Source: a virus
Virus record (IMG/VR): IMGVR_UViG_3300001589_000008
Location: 1 to 63,624 of that record
Reading direction: 5' to 3' (one strand)
DNA: 63,624 nucleotides
Shown: piece after piece, positions 16,913 through 27,300 of the stretch
Numbering within the stretch: the stretch's first letter is position 1
Layout of the letters: the number at the start of each line of letters is the position of its first letter
Program-made: the position numbers and the translations under genes
Notes under the pieces: model-generated
The model's input: only the letters and a program-made list of their open reading frames with translations
What the model was told of the DNA's origin: nothing
Database searches by the model: none

Positions 16913-17214
16913 TGGCATCATATGGAAACACTAGTCCTTGGAAGAATACTAAAGTTGTAGACCGAAGATATCTAAGTCATTTTGAGATAAGACCGGTTCC
17001 TGCAGAATCTGATGATGTACTTTATACAATTGAAACACAATATACACATAGACCTGATCTATTATCGTATGATTTATATGGAACTCCGAAACTTTGGTGG
17101 GTATTTGCACAAAGAAATATGGACTCTATTAAAGATCCAGTATACGATATCGAAGCCGGATTAGAAATTTACTTACCTAAAGGGCCTGCGTTAAAACAGA
17201 TGCTAGGAATTTAA
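16912..17214 (+). CDS. 53: Baseplate wedge protein, gp53
   Basis: Wedge subunit that joins neighbouring wedges round the hub. 100 residues, shorter than T4 gp53 (196) but of the usual marine size. The core YTIETQYTHRPDLLSYDLYG, then TPKLWWVFAQRNMD and DPVYDIEAGLEIYLPK is the conserved gp53 domain. Coupled to the previous gene by TAATG. Confidence 0.88.
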   Translation: MASYGNTSPWKNTKVVDRRYLSHFEIRPVPAESDDVLYTIETQYTHRPDLLSYDLYGTPKLWWVFAQRNMDSIKDPVYDIEAGLEIYLPKGPALKQMLGI

Positions 17215-17217
17215 TTT

Positions 17218-20200
17218 ATGCCACCAAATTTTAATTCATTAAAAAACAATATATCTAAAAAAGTAGATTCTATAAAAGAACTTGTTCCTGATATTGCAGG
17301 ACAAATAGAAGCAGATTATAAAAAATTTACAAACGAGCTCGATGGCTTTGCAAATGGAGCAGTTAGTAGTCTTTTATCAGATCTTGGACTATCAGACGGC
17401 AGTGCTATTTCTAAAGTAACAGACAGAATTACAAGTGCAACTGCTAACAGTAGAACTTATAGTAACAACTTTGATTCAAAACCAGGAAGTATAGGAACTA
17501 AGATTAAACCTGGAGAATTAGTTCCAGGAAAAAGTCCAGGTCCTTGGCCTAATGAACTTGAGGGGTTTGCTAGTATGAATTCTATAATAACTCTTTCGGT
17601 ACTTAGTAAAGATGAAGTTTCTGATCCAGACGGAACTTACAGAACTACTGGAATACGTCCTGAATCAATAATTTGTCGAAGCGGGGGATCGGGCAACAAA
17701 AAAGTTAAAACAACATACGAAAAAGTATTAGGAAAATCTTTAGAGTTTTTTATAGATAATCTTAGTATGAGTTCTCTTGTTACAGCGGCAGATGGCAACA
17801 CTAATGTAAACATCTTAACATGGACTATTACTGAGCCGTATAGTATGGGATTATTCCTCCAGTCTTTAAAATCAGCCTCGCACGAAGGCGGCTGGGCAAA
17901 CTATCTTGAGTGTACTTTTATGATTACTATTGAGTTTATAGGAACAGACGAAGACGGTAATATGGGAGTTGCTCCTTTTAGTAGAAGACACATTCCAATT
18001 ATGATTACAGAGGCAACATTTAATGTTACTGGTGCAGGATCTGAATATGAAGTTAAAGCTCTAGTAAGTAATGAAAGAGGATTTCAAGATAGTGTACAGA
18101 CTATGAAAACTGATATGAATATTACAGGAAGAACTGTAAGAGAAATATTACAATCAGGCGGCCAAAGTCTAACAACAATATTAAACACTAGACAAAAAGA
18201 TAAAGAAGATAAAAACCAAATAAATGTAGGCGATCAATATGTTATTATATTTCCTGAAGATAGAACCAGCGCCTCAGGCAAGCCTCAAACTACTACTAAA
18301 AAAAGAACTCCTATGGCCACATCTCAATACGGCGGTGATTACGGAGAATTTGATACATCAGGACGTATATCTAAACGAGAGCTTACTGAAATATATAGAT
18401 CTATTACCGGTGATGCAGACGGCGAAGTTCCTTTAAACTATGACGAATATGTTAATAGTATTACAGGCAGAGTGTCTGCTTCTTCGGAGGTAGGTAAAGC
18501 ATTTAGAGAATATGCAAATAGTGATTTTGCAACTAATGTAATTGGAATGAGCCCAGTTATTAATAATACTGTTGAAACAGGACAATCTCCAATGGGGCAG
18601 CCAAAATTCTCTCAAGAAATGCAAGACAGTTATCCTATTTTTGCTAGAGGATCGTCACAACTTCAAACTAGCGGCAGTAATAGAATGTTTAAATTTAGTG
18701 CCGGAACAAAGATAGTAGATATTATTGAAGAAGTATTAATAGTAAGCACATACGGCCAGTCACTTGCAAAACAATTACAAGATATTAAAGATCCTACTGG
18801 AATGGTTACTTGGTATAAAGTTGAAGCTGATGTATATCCGGTAGGAGACAACACTGAAGTTGCTAGAACAGGTACTTCAGCAAATATATATGTTTATAGA
18901 GTTATACCATATAAAGTACATTCTAGTATATTTTCTAATCCAGCTACACCGTCAGTTGGACTAGACAAATTAAAGCAAGAAGTATCAAAAGAGTATAACT
19001 ATATCTACACTGGTAAAAATAAAGATATTATAGACTTTGAAATTATATACGATTTTCAGTTTATTAAAACATACAGTGCAGATTCTGGATCAAGTAGTGC
19101 CGCTCAAAGAAAAGGAATGGCAAATCAATCAGTTGCAGGTAATCCAGACATATCAATGAAAACAGGAGACGGACTTTCTTTCTCTGATGACACTGCTTTT
19201 ATTCCACCTGAAGGTTTGCCAAATCAAGTAGAAAGTATTAATGCAATAGCAAAATCTAGAGGCGGTAGTGAGATATCTAATTCAGACATCTCGGTTACTA
19301 GAATGTTTAATGACAGTTTAAACTCGGCTGATGGTTCTGACATGATTAACGTACAAATGAATATATTAGGTGATCCATTTTACCTAAGTGATAACGGACA
19401 TGGAAATTATCATGCAGGTGATACTTCATTTACTGGAATGACAGCAGATGGGACTGCTAATTATAGTAATAGTAACATATACATTAATGTACTTTTTAGG
19501 ACACCAGTTGATATTAATACAGATGCTGGCGATTATATATTTCCAGAAGATTTATTATTAGTAGAATCGTTTAGTGGTATCTTCTCAGTGCAAGAAGTTG
19601 AGCATAAATTTGAAGGAAACAAATTTACACAAGATCTAAAGCTATTAAGAATGCCAAATCAACAAAATACTAATAGTACTGCAAGTACAGCGGCTCTAGT
19701 AAAAGCCGAAGCTGTTGAAAGTTTAAATGAATTGGCACTTAAAGCACAAACACTAGCAAACAATGCAATACAAGAGACAAACTTCCCTAATAACATAATA
19801 GCATATCAAGACGAGTTATCAGAATTACTTCCGGTAATACAAGAACTCGGAACCATTGCTGAACAAGCAATTGGATCGTTAAATAGTGATGCACTAGCTA
19901 CGTTTGGAAGAGTTGGCAAGTTAGCTAAACAATTAGAAGCTTCAATGGGAGATTTTGATCTAGCACAGGTTGGCAATAATTTCCAAAGTATTGTAACTAA
20001 TCTTGAAGGATTTACAGGAGTTAAATTGGACCAAATTTTAACAAGTACACTTCCTGCCTTACCAGACTTGTCAGCCTTAGGTTCAAGTGTAGGATCAATA
20101 AGTGCCGCGGCACAAAATTCTTTTGCAATAGGAACAGAAGAAATAGATGCATTGAACAGTAATTTAAAAAACAAAATTGGAGGTGCAACATCTGCATTAT

Positions 20201-20295
20201 CAAATCTTCCAGCAGTAAATCTTCCAAAAGTAGATCTTGGAGGGGCTAGAATTATTAAGAATAAGATAACCGGGTCGTGGGAGCAATTTAACTAA
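17218..20295 (+). CDS. Large baseplate hub structural protein (gp27-position)
   Basis: 1,025 residues. It sits between gp53 and gp5, where a hub protein that holds the gp5 spike is expected (T4 gp27 is 391 residues). Residues 105-300 carry the conserved tract (PNELEGFASMNSIITLSVLS, ESIICRSGG, LEFFIDNLSMSSLV, EPYSMGLFLQSL, FMITIEFIGTDEDG, RRHIPIMITEATFNVT), which looks like a beta-rich hub domain. A second beta-rich part spans about 480-830, including PYKVHSSIFSNP and a DFEIIYDFQF block. The last 200 residues are helical and Ala/Leu/Ser-rich. Its stop overlaps the gp5 start (TAATG), implying equal production of hub and spike. The gp27 assignment is by position and general character, not by a diagnostic motif. 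Confidence 0.6.
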   Translation: MPPNFNSLKNNISKKVDSIKELVPDIAGQIEADYKKFTNELDGFANGAVSSLLSDLGLSDGSAISKVTDRITSATANSRTYSNNFDSKPGSIGTKIKPGELVPGKSPGPWPNELEGFASMNSIITLSVLSKDEVSDPDGTYRTTGIRPESIICRSGGSGNKKVKTTYEKVLGKSLEFFIDNLSMSSLVTAADGNTNVNILTWTITEPYSMGLFLQSLKSASHEGGWANYLECTFMITIEFIGTDEDGNMGVAPFSRRHIPIMITEATFNVTGAGSEYEVKALVSNERGFQDSVQTMKTDMNITGRTVREILQSGGQSLTTILNTRQKDKEDKNQINVGDQYVIIFPEDRTSASGKPQTTTKKRTPMATSQYGGDYGEFDTSGRISKRELTEIYRSITGDADGEVPLNYDEYVNSITGRVSASSEVGKAFREYANSDFATNVIGMSPVINNTVETGQSPMGQPKFSQEMQDSYPIFARGSSQLQTSGSNRMFKFSAGTKIVDIIEEVLIVSTYGQSLAKQLQDIKDPTGMVTWYKVEADVYPVGDNTEVARTGTSANIYVYRVIPYKVHSSIFSNPATPSVGLDKLKQEVSKEYNYIYTGKNKDIIDFEIIYDFQFIKTYSADSGSSSAAQRKGMANQSVAGNPDISMKTGDGLSFSDDTAFIPPEGLPNQVESINAIAKSRGGSEISNSDISVTRMFNDSLNSADGSDMINVQMNILGDPFYLSDNGHGNYHAGDTSFTGMTADGTANYSNSNIYINVLFRTPVDINTDAGDYIFPEDLLLVESFSGIFSVQEVEHKFEGNKFTQDLKLLRMPNQQNTNSTASTAALVKAEAVESLNELALKAQTLANNAIQETNFPNNIIAYQDELSELLPVIQELGTIAEQAIGSLNSDALATFGRVGKLAKQLEASMGDFDLAQVGNNFQSIVTNLEGFTGVKLDQILTSTLPALPDLSALGSSVGSISAAAQNSFAIGTEEIDALNSNLKNKIGGATSALSNLPAVNLPKVDLGGARIIKNKITGSWEQFN

Positions 20296-23039
20296 TGGTT
20301 GCTAAGAGAGCTAAAAATTATATTAACAAAAGTTCTACTGGACCGTTTGAGGCTATTGTAGTTAATCACCTTGATCCTCATTACATGGGAACTTTACAAG
20401 TTGAATTATTAAAACAAACAGCTTCAGGTAACCAGCCTGAGCGTACAGGACAAATGGTTGAAGCAAGATATCTAAGTCCATTTTACGGAGTAACGCCATT
20501 AGGTGCAAATTCAAACAATGAAGGATATAAAAATTCTCAAAAGTCATACGGGTTTTGGGGAGTTCCTCCGGATGTTGGAACTACTGTATTAGTAATACTT
20601 GTAGAAGAAAACTTATCTAAAGCATTTTGGATAGGGTGTATACAAGAAGAAAATATGAACTTTATGCTTCCTGGATATGCTGGTACAGATAATCTATCAG
20701 ATTTTGGTAGTAGAGCTCCTGCTACTGAATATAATAAAAGATTAAATTCTGTAAAACTTAAAGATGCTACAAAGTATAGAAAACCAGTACACGGAGATTT
20801 AGCAAGAGGATTAATACAGCAAGGATTACTTAAAGATGATATTAGAGGAATAACAACTTCAAGTGCAAGAAGAGAAGTTCCTAGTGCAGTATTTGGTATT
20901 AGTACAGGTGGCCCTCTTGACAAGAGACAAAATGCACCTAAAGATGGATTAGGTCCGTTTGGCGCTAAAGCTAGTATGCATACTCATAGACTAGGTGGCT
21001 CGTCTTTTGTTATGGATGACGGAGATGACAAGTTTTTAAGAAAAGGCAAAGCTGAAGATTCGCCAATGGAGTATGCAAGTCTTGAGGCAGCTGAAACAGG
21101 AGGAGATCCTACATTACCTGCTAACGAATTATTAAGACTAAGAACTCGTACAGGCCACCAATTATTAATGCATAATACAGAAGATTTAATTTATATAGGA
21201 AATGCAAAAGGTACTGCCTGGATTGAGCTTACATCAAACGGTAAAATTGATATTTACGCCGCAGATAGTATTAGTGTACATACACAAAATGATTTAAATT
21301 TTACAGCAGATAGGGATATCAATTTTGTTGCTGGTAAAAATATGAATATGGTTGTAGGTAAAGATATTAAAGCTACAACAGGATCTAACATGAACTTTGT
21401 AGCAGGATCAAATGCATTATGGAATGTAGGTGATGCTTATGAAGTAGCGGCTGGTGAGAATATTGCCCAACATGCTGAAGGAAATGCAACTTATTCTTCT
21501 ACAGAAAATTCAAATTTCCTATCAGCTTCTAACATATTCATTGGATCAGCAGGAGCAGATGTGAATATAGATGCGTTTAAAAACTTTAATTTAAATGCAG
21601 ATAAAGAAGGACATATACATTTAGGTACAGATTTACACGTTGAAACTAAGGGCGAAATAGATATAAAGTCTAAGGGTGAAATGGCAGTAGAAAGTACTGC
21701 TAGTATGAGGATTCATAGTAAAAATACATTAGATATATTAGGGGCTGAAGCAACAAAATTTTCGTCAACTACAAGTATTGATATGAATGGTGGAACTGCA
21801 ATTAAAGTAACAGCAGGACAAATAGATTTAAATTCAGATGGTGCTATTGCTTCGCTGGCGGCGGCGGCTGAAGCAGAAGTAGCAGTAGTTCCTATTGCAC
21901 CAACACCAACTACTCCTGAACCTCCTGCATTAGCAGATCAAGCGGCTCGTGTGCCACAACATGAACCTTGGTACGAACATGAACATTTAAATCCAGTACT
22001 ATATACACCAGAAAAAACTATAGCTAATACACACCAAGAGCAAACATATGTTCCACGTATTTCCGATACTTTTGCAAAACAAATTGGAGTGCCTGTTTTT
22101 GGAAAGCCAACTCCAAAAATTGTACCAAAAACTAATGATGCTGGCGATGTTGGAGTTAGTACAAGCGGAACATATTATACTCCGGGTACTGCAAAGAACG
22201 AATACGGTGCTAAGTATGGAGAATTTGACACAGTTGATAGAAGAAAAACAGGAACTAGAAATTCAACAGGCGCACCTATTACAGGTGATAAGCGTGAAAG
22301 AGGTAGAATATTAGCGTCACGTATGCGAGCCGCAGGATTTACAGACGACGAAACATTACTATCAATTATTGCAGTATGTAATACTGAAAGTAATTTACTT
22401 CCAGCAGAAGAAGCAAGTTATGGTAATAATACTAATAGCTATATTAGAAGTATATTTAAAACAGCAACTAGAGGGGTTAGTGAGGGTGCTTTAACTTCAG
22501 CAAAATCTACAAAAACTTCTTTCTTTGAATTAGTATACGGTAATAATAATAAAAAAGGTCTAGAGTTAGGTAACCAATTTGATGGTGATGGCGGAAACTA
22601 TATTGGTAGGGGAATTATACAGCTAACTGGTAGAGATAATTATGAAAGATTTGGTAAAAAAGCAGGACTTATAGACGAAGCATTAAAAGACGGTCCTCCA
22701 GGATCCGGTATAGGTGCAGAAACAAACAAAAATCCTTTCGGTGTTACAATTTTAGATAATCCAGATACATTAAAAAGTGACTATGTAACTAGTTGTGATA
22801 TTGCCGCACAATTTCTTTTGGAAAGATATAAACCTAATAGAGGTAAAGGTATACTAGGTGATTTAAGATTAGCTATTAATCCAGGAGGGTATGACCATGC
22901 ATATCCTAAAGATTTAGCATTTCGTAGACAACTTGATAACTCCTGGTTAGAAGAGCCTCAAGCTGAACAAACTGCTAATATTAATAAAAATGTTCAAGAT
23001 GCAGGCGGTACCCAAGAACGACAAAAAGGACCATTTTAA
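20295..23039 (+). CDS. 5: Baseplate hub spike and lysozyme, gp5-like with C-terminal GH19 domain
   Basis: Cell-puncturing spike. Residues about 15-125 form an OB-fold-like domain (FEAIVVNHLDPHYMGTLQVE, then GFWGVPPDVGTTVLVILVEE, then AFWIGCI). Residues about 310-510 are short repeats (FTADRDINFVAGKNMNMVVG and similar; IDIKSKGEMAVES) of the triple beta-helix type of gp5C and VgrG spikes. A Pro-rich linker follows (525-600). Residues about 668-885 are a lysozyme of the GH19 chitinase type: a Glu-containing NTESN near 695 and GRGIIQLTGRDNYERFG near 774, the GH19 signature. T4 gp5 instead has a GH24 lysozyme inserted between OB and helix. 914 residues versus 575 in T4. Overlaps the next hydrolase by TAATG. 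Confidence 0.88.
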   Translation: MVAKRAKNYINKSSTGPFEAIVVNHLDPHYMGTLQVELLKQTASGNQPERTGQMVEARYLSPFYGVTPLGANSNNEGYKNSQKSYGFWGVPPDVGTTVLVILVEENLSKAFWIGCIQEENMNFMLPGYAGTDNLSDFGSRAPATEYNKRLNSVKLKDATKYRKPVHGDLARGLIQQGLLKDDIRGITTSSARREVPSAVFGISTGGPLDKRQNAPKDGLGPFGAKASMHTHRLGGSSFVMDDGDDKFLRKGKAEDSPMEYASLEAAETGGDPTLPANELLRLRTRTGHQLLMHNTEDLIYIGNAKGTAWIELTSNGKIDIYAADSISVHTQNDLNFTADRDINFVAGKNMNMVVGKDIKATTGSNMNFVAGSNALWNVGDAYEVAAGENIAQHAEGNATYSSTENSNFLSASNIFIGSAGADVNIDAFKNFNLNADKEGHIHLGTDLHVETKGEIDIKSKGEMAVESTASMRIHSKNTLDILGAEATKFSSTTSIDMNGGTAIKVTAGQIDLNSDGAIASLAAAAEAEVAVVPIAPTPTTPEPPALADQAARVPQHEPWYEHEHLNPVLYTPEKTIANTHQEQTYVPRISDTFAKQIGVPVFGKPTPKIVPKTNDAGDVGVSTSGTYYTPGTAKNEYGAKYGEFDTVDRRKTGTRNSTGAPITGDKRERGRILASRMRAAGFTDDETLLSIIAVCNTESNLLPAEEASYGNNTNSYIRSIFKTATRGVSEGALTSAKSTKTSFFELVYGNNNKKGLELGNQFDGDGGNYIGRGIIQLTGRDNYERFGKKAGLIDEALKDGPPGSGIGAETNKNPFGVTILDNPDTLKSDYVTSCDIAAQFLLERYKPNRGKGILGDLRLAINPGGYDHAYPKDLAFRRQLDNSWLEEPQAEQTANINKNVQDAGGTQERQKGPF

Positions 23040-23806
23040 TGTGTAATGTTTTTATACCAGAAGTAAAGGTAGTAAGGCCAAGAGCAATATCTGATCTTAC
23101 ATATCAAGCTACAGATCTAGAAACAGGTAGATTTAATTATACAGGAGCAGAAGCAAATTTAGAAGGCGATTATCCTCAATCTATAGGAGGTGTAAATTCA
23201 AATAAAGGATCTCCTATAGCTTATGCAGATGTTGGACCAGTTCCTTCAGGTCCTGGATATGCTAAACTTAAAGCAATATTAGAAAATTCTATTATTGGAG
23301 ATTGGAAGGAAAGAGGCAATCCAGGAAATCCCAATATTTTAGCAACTTATGAAGTATGCGGATTATCATATCAAAGCGATGGAAGTTCTATGGCAAATGC
23401 TTGGTGTGCGGCATTTGTAAGTTGGGCATTAAAAACTTCCGGCATTGAGAGCTTGCGTTCAATGGGTAGCCAAACATATAGAACATATGGATCTGAAGTT
23501 GATTGGAGAACGCTTGACAAAATTCGTTATTTAGATATAGTAGTTTTTAAATCAAGAAAGCGTTCAGGCGGACATATTGGGTTTGTAGTAGGTGCAGATC
23601 CTAAAACAAATAAACTTAAGGTACTTGGCGGAAATCAAGGAAACGATGTTAAGGTATCAACATATAGTGTTTCAAATACAAGCCAATATGTTGTAAATGT
23701 TAAAAGAAACTGGGATATACCGACAGAATTTGATAAACCGTTATTTGGCGCAAACAAACTTGCTGTTAATGCAACCTCAACAGGTACAGAAAGTACAACA
23801 ACCTAA
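23039..23806 (+). CDS. Putative peptidoglycan hydrolase (TIGR02594/CHAP-like)
   Basis: 255 residues with a cysteine peptidase fold of the NlpC/CHAP type: Cys in AWCAAFVSWALKTSG (C123), His in GGHIGFVVG (H179) and Asn in VLGGNQGNDV (N199) give a Cys-His-Asn triad in the order of the TIGR02594 family. It would cut peptide bonds or the amide link in peptidoglycan, complementing the glycosidase of gp5. The first 80 residues have no recognised domain and may dock it to the baseplate; MCNVF at the start is not a lipobox. Translationally coupled to gp5, so it is probably a virion enzyme used at entry. A lysis role is less likely as no holin is near. Confidence 0.75.
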   Translation: MCNVFIPEVKVVRPRAISDLTYQATDLETGRFNYTGAEANLEGDYPQSIGGVNSNKGSPIAYADVGPVPSGPGYAKLKAILENSIIGDWKERGNPGNPNILATYEVCGLSYQSDGSSMANAWCAAFVSWALKTSGIESLRSMGSQTYRTYGSEVDWRTLDKIRYLDIVVFKSRKRSGGHIGFVVGADPKTNKLKVLGGNQGNDVKVSTYSVSNTSQYVVNVKRNWDIPTEFDKPLFGANKLAVNATSTGTESTTT

Positions 23807-23821
23807 GTAGGTAAATACGTT

Positions 23822-24271
23822 ATGAGCACATTAGAAAAAGATATTTTTGAAAGAATAAAGGTTACAGGATCAAAGTCACCTAATTTATCAACTTCAACAT
23901 CTAAAGCATATAGAGGTCTAAGTTCAGTAAACCCTGAAAATAGTTCAACTACATTATATGATCTTGCATTAATTAAACAGGACTTAATTAATTACTTTCA
24001 TATTAGGCAAGGTGAAAAATTAGAGAATCCTGAATTTGGAACAATTATTTGGGAAGTACTTTTTGAACCGATGACAGATCAATTAAGAAGTGCAGTAGCA
24101 AAAAATGTTACTGAAATTGTAAACTATGATCCACGTACACAAGTGAACCAAGTTACAGTTGACTCTTTTGAAACTGGAATTCAAATAGAAATTGATCTTA
24201 CATATCTTCCTTATAATATATCAGAATCTATGCGTTTAACATTTGATGAAGCTAATGGTTTGATATCGTAA
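23822..24271 (+). CDS. 25: Baseplate wedge protein, gp25
   Basis: 149 residues (T4: 132). The gp25/GPW lysozyme-like fold family is shown by LALIKQDLINYFHIRQGEKLENPEFGT in pieces (residues 45-75) and DQLRSAVAKNVTEIVNYDPR (residues 85-105). It forms the core bundle of each wedge with gp6 and gp53 and nucleates the sheath. Despite the family name no catalytic role is expected. A GTAAATACG motif precedes the ATG closely, too near to be a confident promoter. Confidence 0.92.
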   Translation: MSTLEKDIFERIKVTGSKSPNLSTSTSKAYRGLSSVNPENSSTTLYDLALIKQDLINYFHIRQGEKLENPEFGTIIWEVLFEPMTDQLRSAVAKNVTEIVNYDPRTQVNQVTVDSFETGIQIEIDLTYLPYNISESMRLTFDEANGLIS

Positions 24272-24295
24272 TAAACTACGCAGTTATCCTAAACC

Positions 24296-24303
24296 AATAA
24301 ATA
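24296..24303 (+). promoter_or_regulatory. Late promoter motif AATAAATA before gp6
   Basis: NATAAATA match 25 nt upstream of the gp6 ATG, followed by AGGAAGG as ribosome site, in the 56-nt gap after gp25. Confidence 0.55.
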
Positions 24304-24327
24304 CATACGAGTGAAGGAAGGTAATAT

Positions 24328-27300
24328 ATGTCAACAACAGATAGACAAAATAGGTTATTAGTAGCAGAAGATTGGAAGCGAGTTTATCAAAGTTTTCGTA
24401 ATGCTGATTTTCAAAGTTACGACTTTGATAACCTAAGACGAACAATGATATCATATCTTAGGACTAATTATCCTGAAGATTTTAATGATTATATTGAATC
24501 TAGTGAATACCTTTCTTTAATTGATTTAATTGCGTTTTTAGGACAAAATATTTCCTTCCGTATTGACTTAAATGCAAGAGAAAACTTTTTAGAATTAGCA
24601 GAGCGTAGAGAATCAGTTCTCCGTTTGGCACGGTTACTTTCTTACAATCCAAAGCGAAATCAAGCCGCACAAGGTTTACTTAAAGTTACTAGTATATCTA
24701 CATCAGAGGAAGTTGTAGATAGTAATAATTTTAATTTAGCTAATCAAGAAATACAATGGAATGATCCTACTAATACTGATTGGTACGAACAGTTTATTAA
24801 AATAATGAATTCAGCACTACCTGTTAATGGAACATTTGGAAGACCTTTAAAAAAAGAAACAGTCGACGGAGTACCACATCAGCAGTATAGATTTAATGCA
24901 GTTAACACAGATATTCCAAAGTATGGATTTAATAAAACAGTACAAGGATCTAGTTTAGATTTCGAAGTTGTTTCTACAGATATAAATGCAGATTTAAAAA
25001 GTGTTGAAGAAGAAATTCCGTTAACTGCAAATAGTTTTGCATATCTATTCAAAGATGATGGCAAAGGACCGTCAAGTAGTAATACAGGATTCTTTTGTAT
25101 GTTCAAACAAGGATCACTTGACAGTGGTCAATTTGTTGTTAATAATCCAACAACAAATCAAATAATAGATATTGATGCAACTAATATTAATAATGATGAT
25201 GTATGGTTATATAAATTAGATTCAACAGGACAAGAGTCAGAGTATTGGACTAAAGTTGAAGCTGTTGAAGGAAACAATGTTATCTATAATAGTATTAGTA
25301 AAAAAATTAGAACAATTTATAGTGTGCTTACTAGAGTAAGCGATAGAGTAAGTTTAGTATTTTCCGATGGAACATTTGGAGAACTACCAAAAGGTGTATT
25401 TAAGGTTTTTTATAGAACTAGTAATAACCAAAGATATGTAATTAAGCCACAAGACCTGACAGGAATACAGGTAAGGGTACCTTATTTAAGTAGAGCAAAT
25501 GTTATTGAAACTCTTACACTTAACTTAGAATTAAAATATACAATAGCTAATAGTAGTACAAGTGAATCAAACGAAAGTATTAAACGTAACGCCCCTTCAA
25601 CTTATTATACACAAAATAGAATGATAACAGGTGAAGATTATAATGTTGCTCCGTTAGGAGTAAGTCAAGATATTATTAAAGTAAAAGCGGTTAATAGATT
25701 TGCAAGTGGAATTAGTAGATATTACGATTTATTAGATGCTACTGGAAAGTACAGCAGTACTAATTTGTTTGCTAATGACGGAATTGTATATAAAGAAGAA
25801 TTAGTTAAAAAAGATAGTTTTTCATATACTACCCAAACAGATATTGAAAGTGCTATTACAAATAAAGTAGAACCAATTTTAAAAGATAGAAGAGTTTTAA
25901 ATTATTACCTTACTAATTTTACAAAAATTATTACATCAGATTTAAAAGCAGAATGGGTACAAGTTACTACAGACACTAATAGAGGAACGGGATATTTTAT
26001 AGACGAAACTGATGCAAAATATAAAGTTGGTTCTTTTACAGCTAACAATCTTAGATTAATTGAAGCAGGCTCATTACTTAAATTTGAAGCACCTACAGGG
26101 TTTCATTTTATGGTTGGAGATAAAACTACACTAATGGCAGGGTCACCTAATCATCCAGGATCTTTATCTTACAAATGGGTAAAAGTAACTAGCGTAAACG
26201 GTGACGGTACTACAAATACTACCACTGGGTTAGGACCTATCGTACTAAACGATAGCATTCCTTCAAATGCATTACTCACTGAAGTTAGACCTAAACTTAG
26301 TACAAAAATACTTGATTCTGTTAAGACACAAATTATTGACCAAGCATTTGCAAATAACACGTTTGGACTACGATACGATGTATCTACTAGACAGTGGAGA
26401 ATTATTACAGAAGTAAATCTTAATACTACTAATGCATTTAGCACAGGTAAAACTGGAGATGTTAGTAGCCAAAATCTAGATGCAAGTTGGCTACTATGGT
26501 TTAAGACTGATGGTGAAAAATATGATATTACATATCGTGCATTGCGTTACGTTTTTGAAAGCGATACTGAGATTAAATTTTATTATGATAGTAGTGATAA
26601 GATTTATGATAATAAAACAGGAAAAATTATTAAAGATAAAATTGAAGTTCTAAGTATTAATACTCAGCCGGGGTCAACTACACCGTTTACAACAGATTAT
26701 AATTGGGAAATTACAAAAGAGTATAGAGATGTGGATGGCTATGTTGATACTAAAAAAATAGAGGTTGGATTTTTTGACGAAGATGATGACGGAGTAGTAG
26801 ATAATCCAAACTCGTTTATTGATATTGTAGCAGAAACAGTTGCACCAACTACAAAATATATTTTTCAAAAACTATATACTACAACCGACGGAGTAGAAGA
26901 TTTTAAATATGTAACAACTAGTGTTGAAAATATTACTGTTTTAACATCTGAATCAGCAATGGGGGCATATAGTTCTTATGATGCTAATGAAGTATTTTAT
27001 TACATTGATACAGGGTTATTTAAGCAGTTATCAGCAAATAAACTTATACTAACACAAATATCAACTTATAAAGCATTCTTAGGAAGACCAAATTTAAAAT
27101 TTAGATATGTGCATGCCGCAGATAATAATAAAAGGATTGATCCTAGTAGCACAAATTTAATAGACACTTACTTACTAACTAGATTGTATGATATTACTTA
27201 TAGACAGTGGCTTAATGGAGATGTTACTACACAGCCGCTACCACCTAGTAGTGACCAGCTATACAGAAGTTACGGTGTTGAACTAGATAAGATTAAGTCT

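Noticed and set aside
19806-20227. Overlapping minus-strand ORFs (122 and 68 aa) in the hub gene
   Set aside because: They are shadows of the long plus-strand frame, hydrophobic by composition only, with no ribosome site.
23039-23060. Lipoprotein signal at the start of the Cys peptidase (MCNVF)
   Set aside because: Cysteine is residue 2 with no preceding hydrophobic segment or lipobox.
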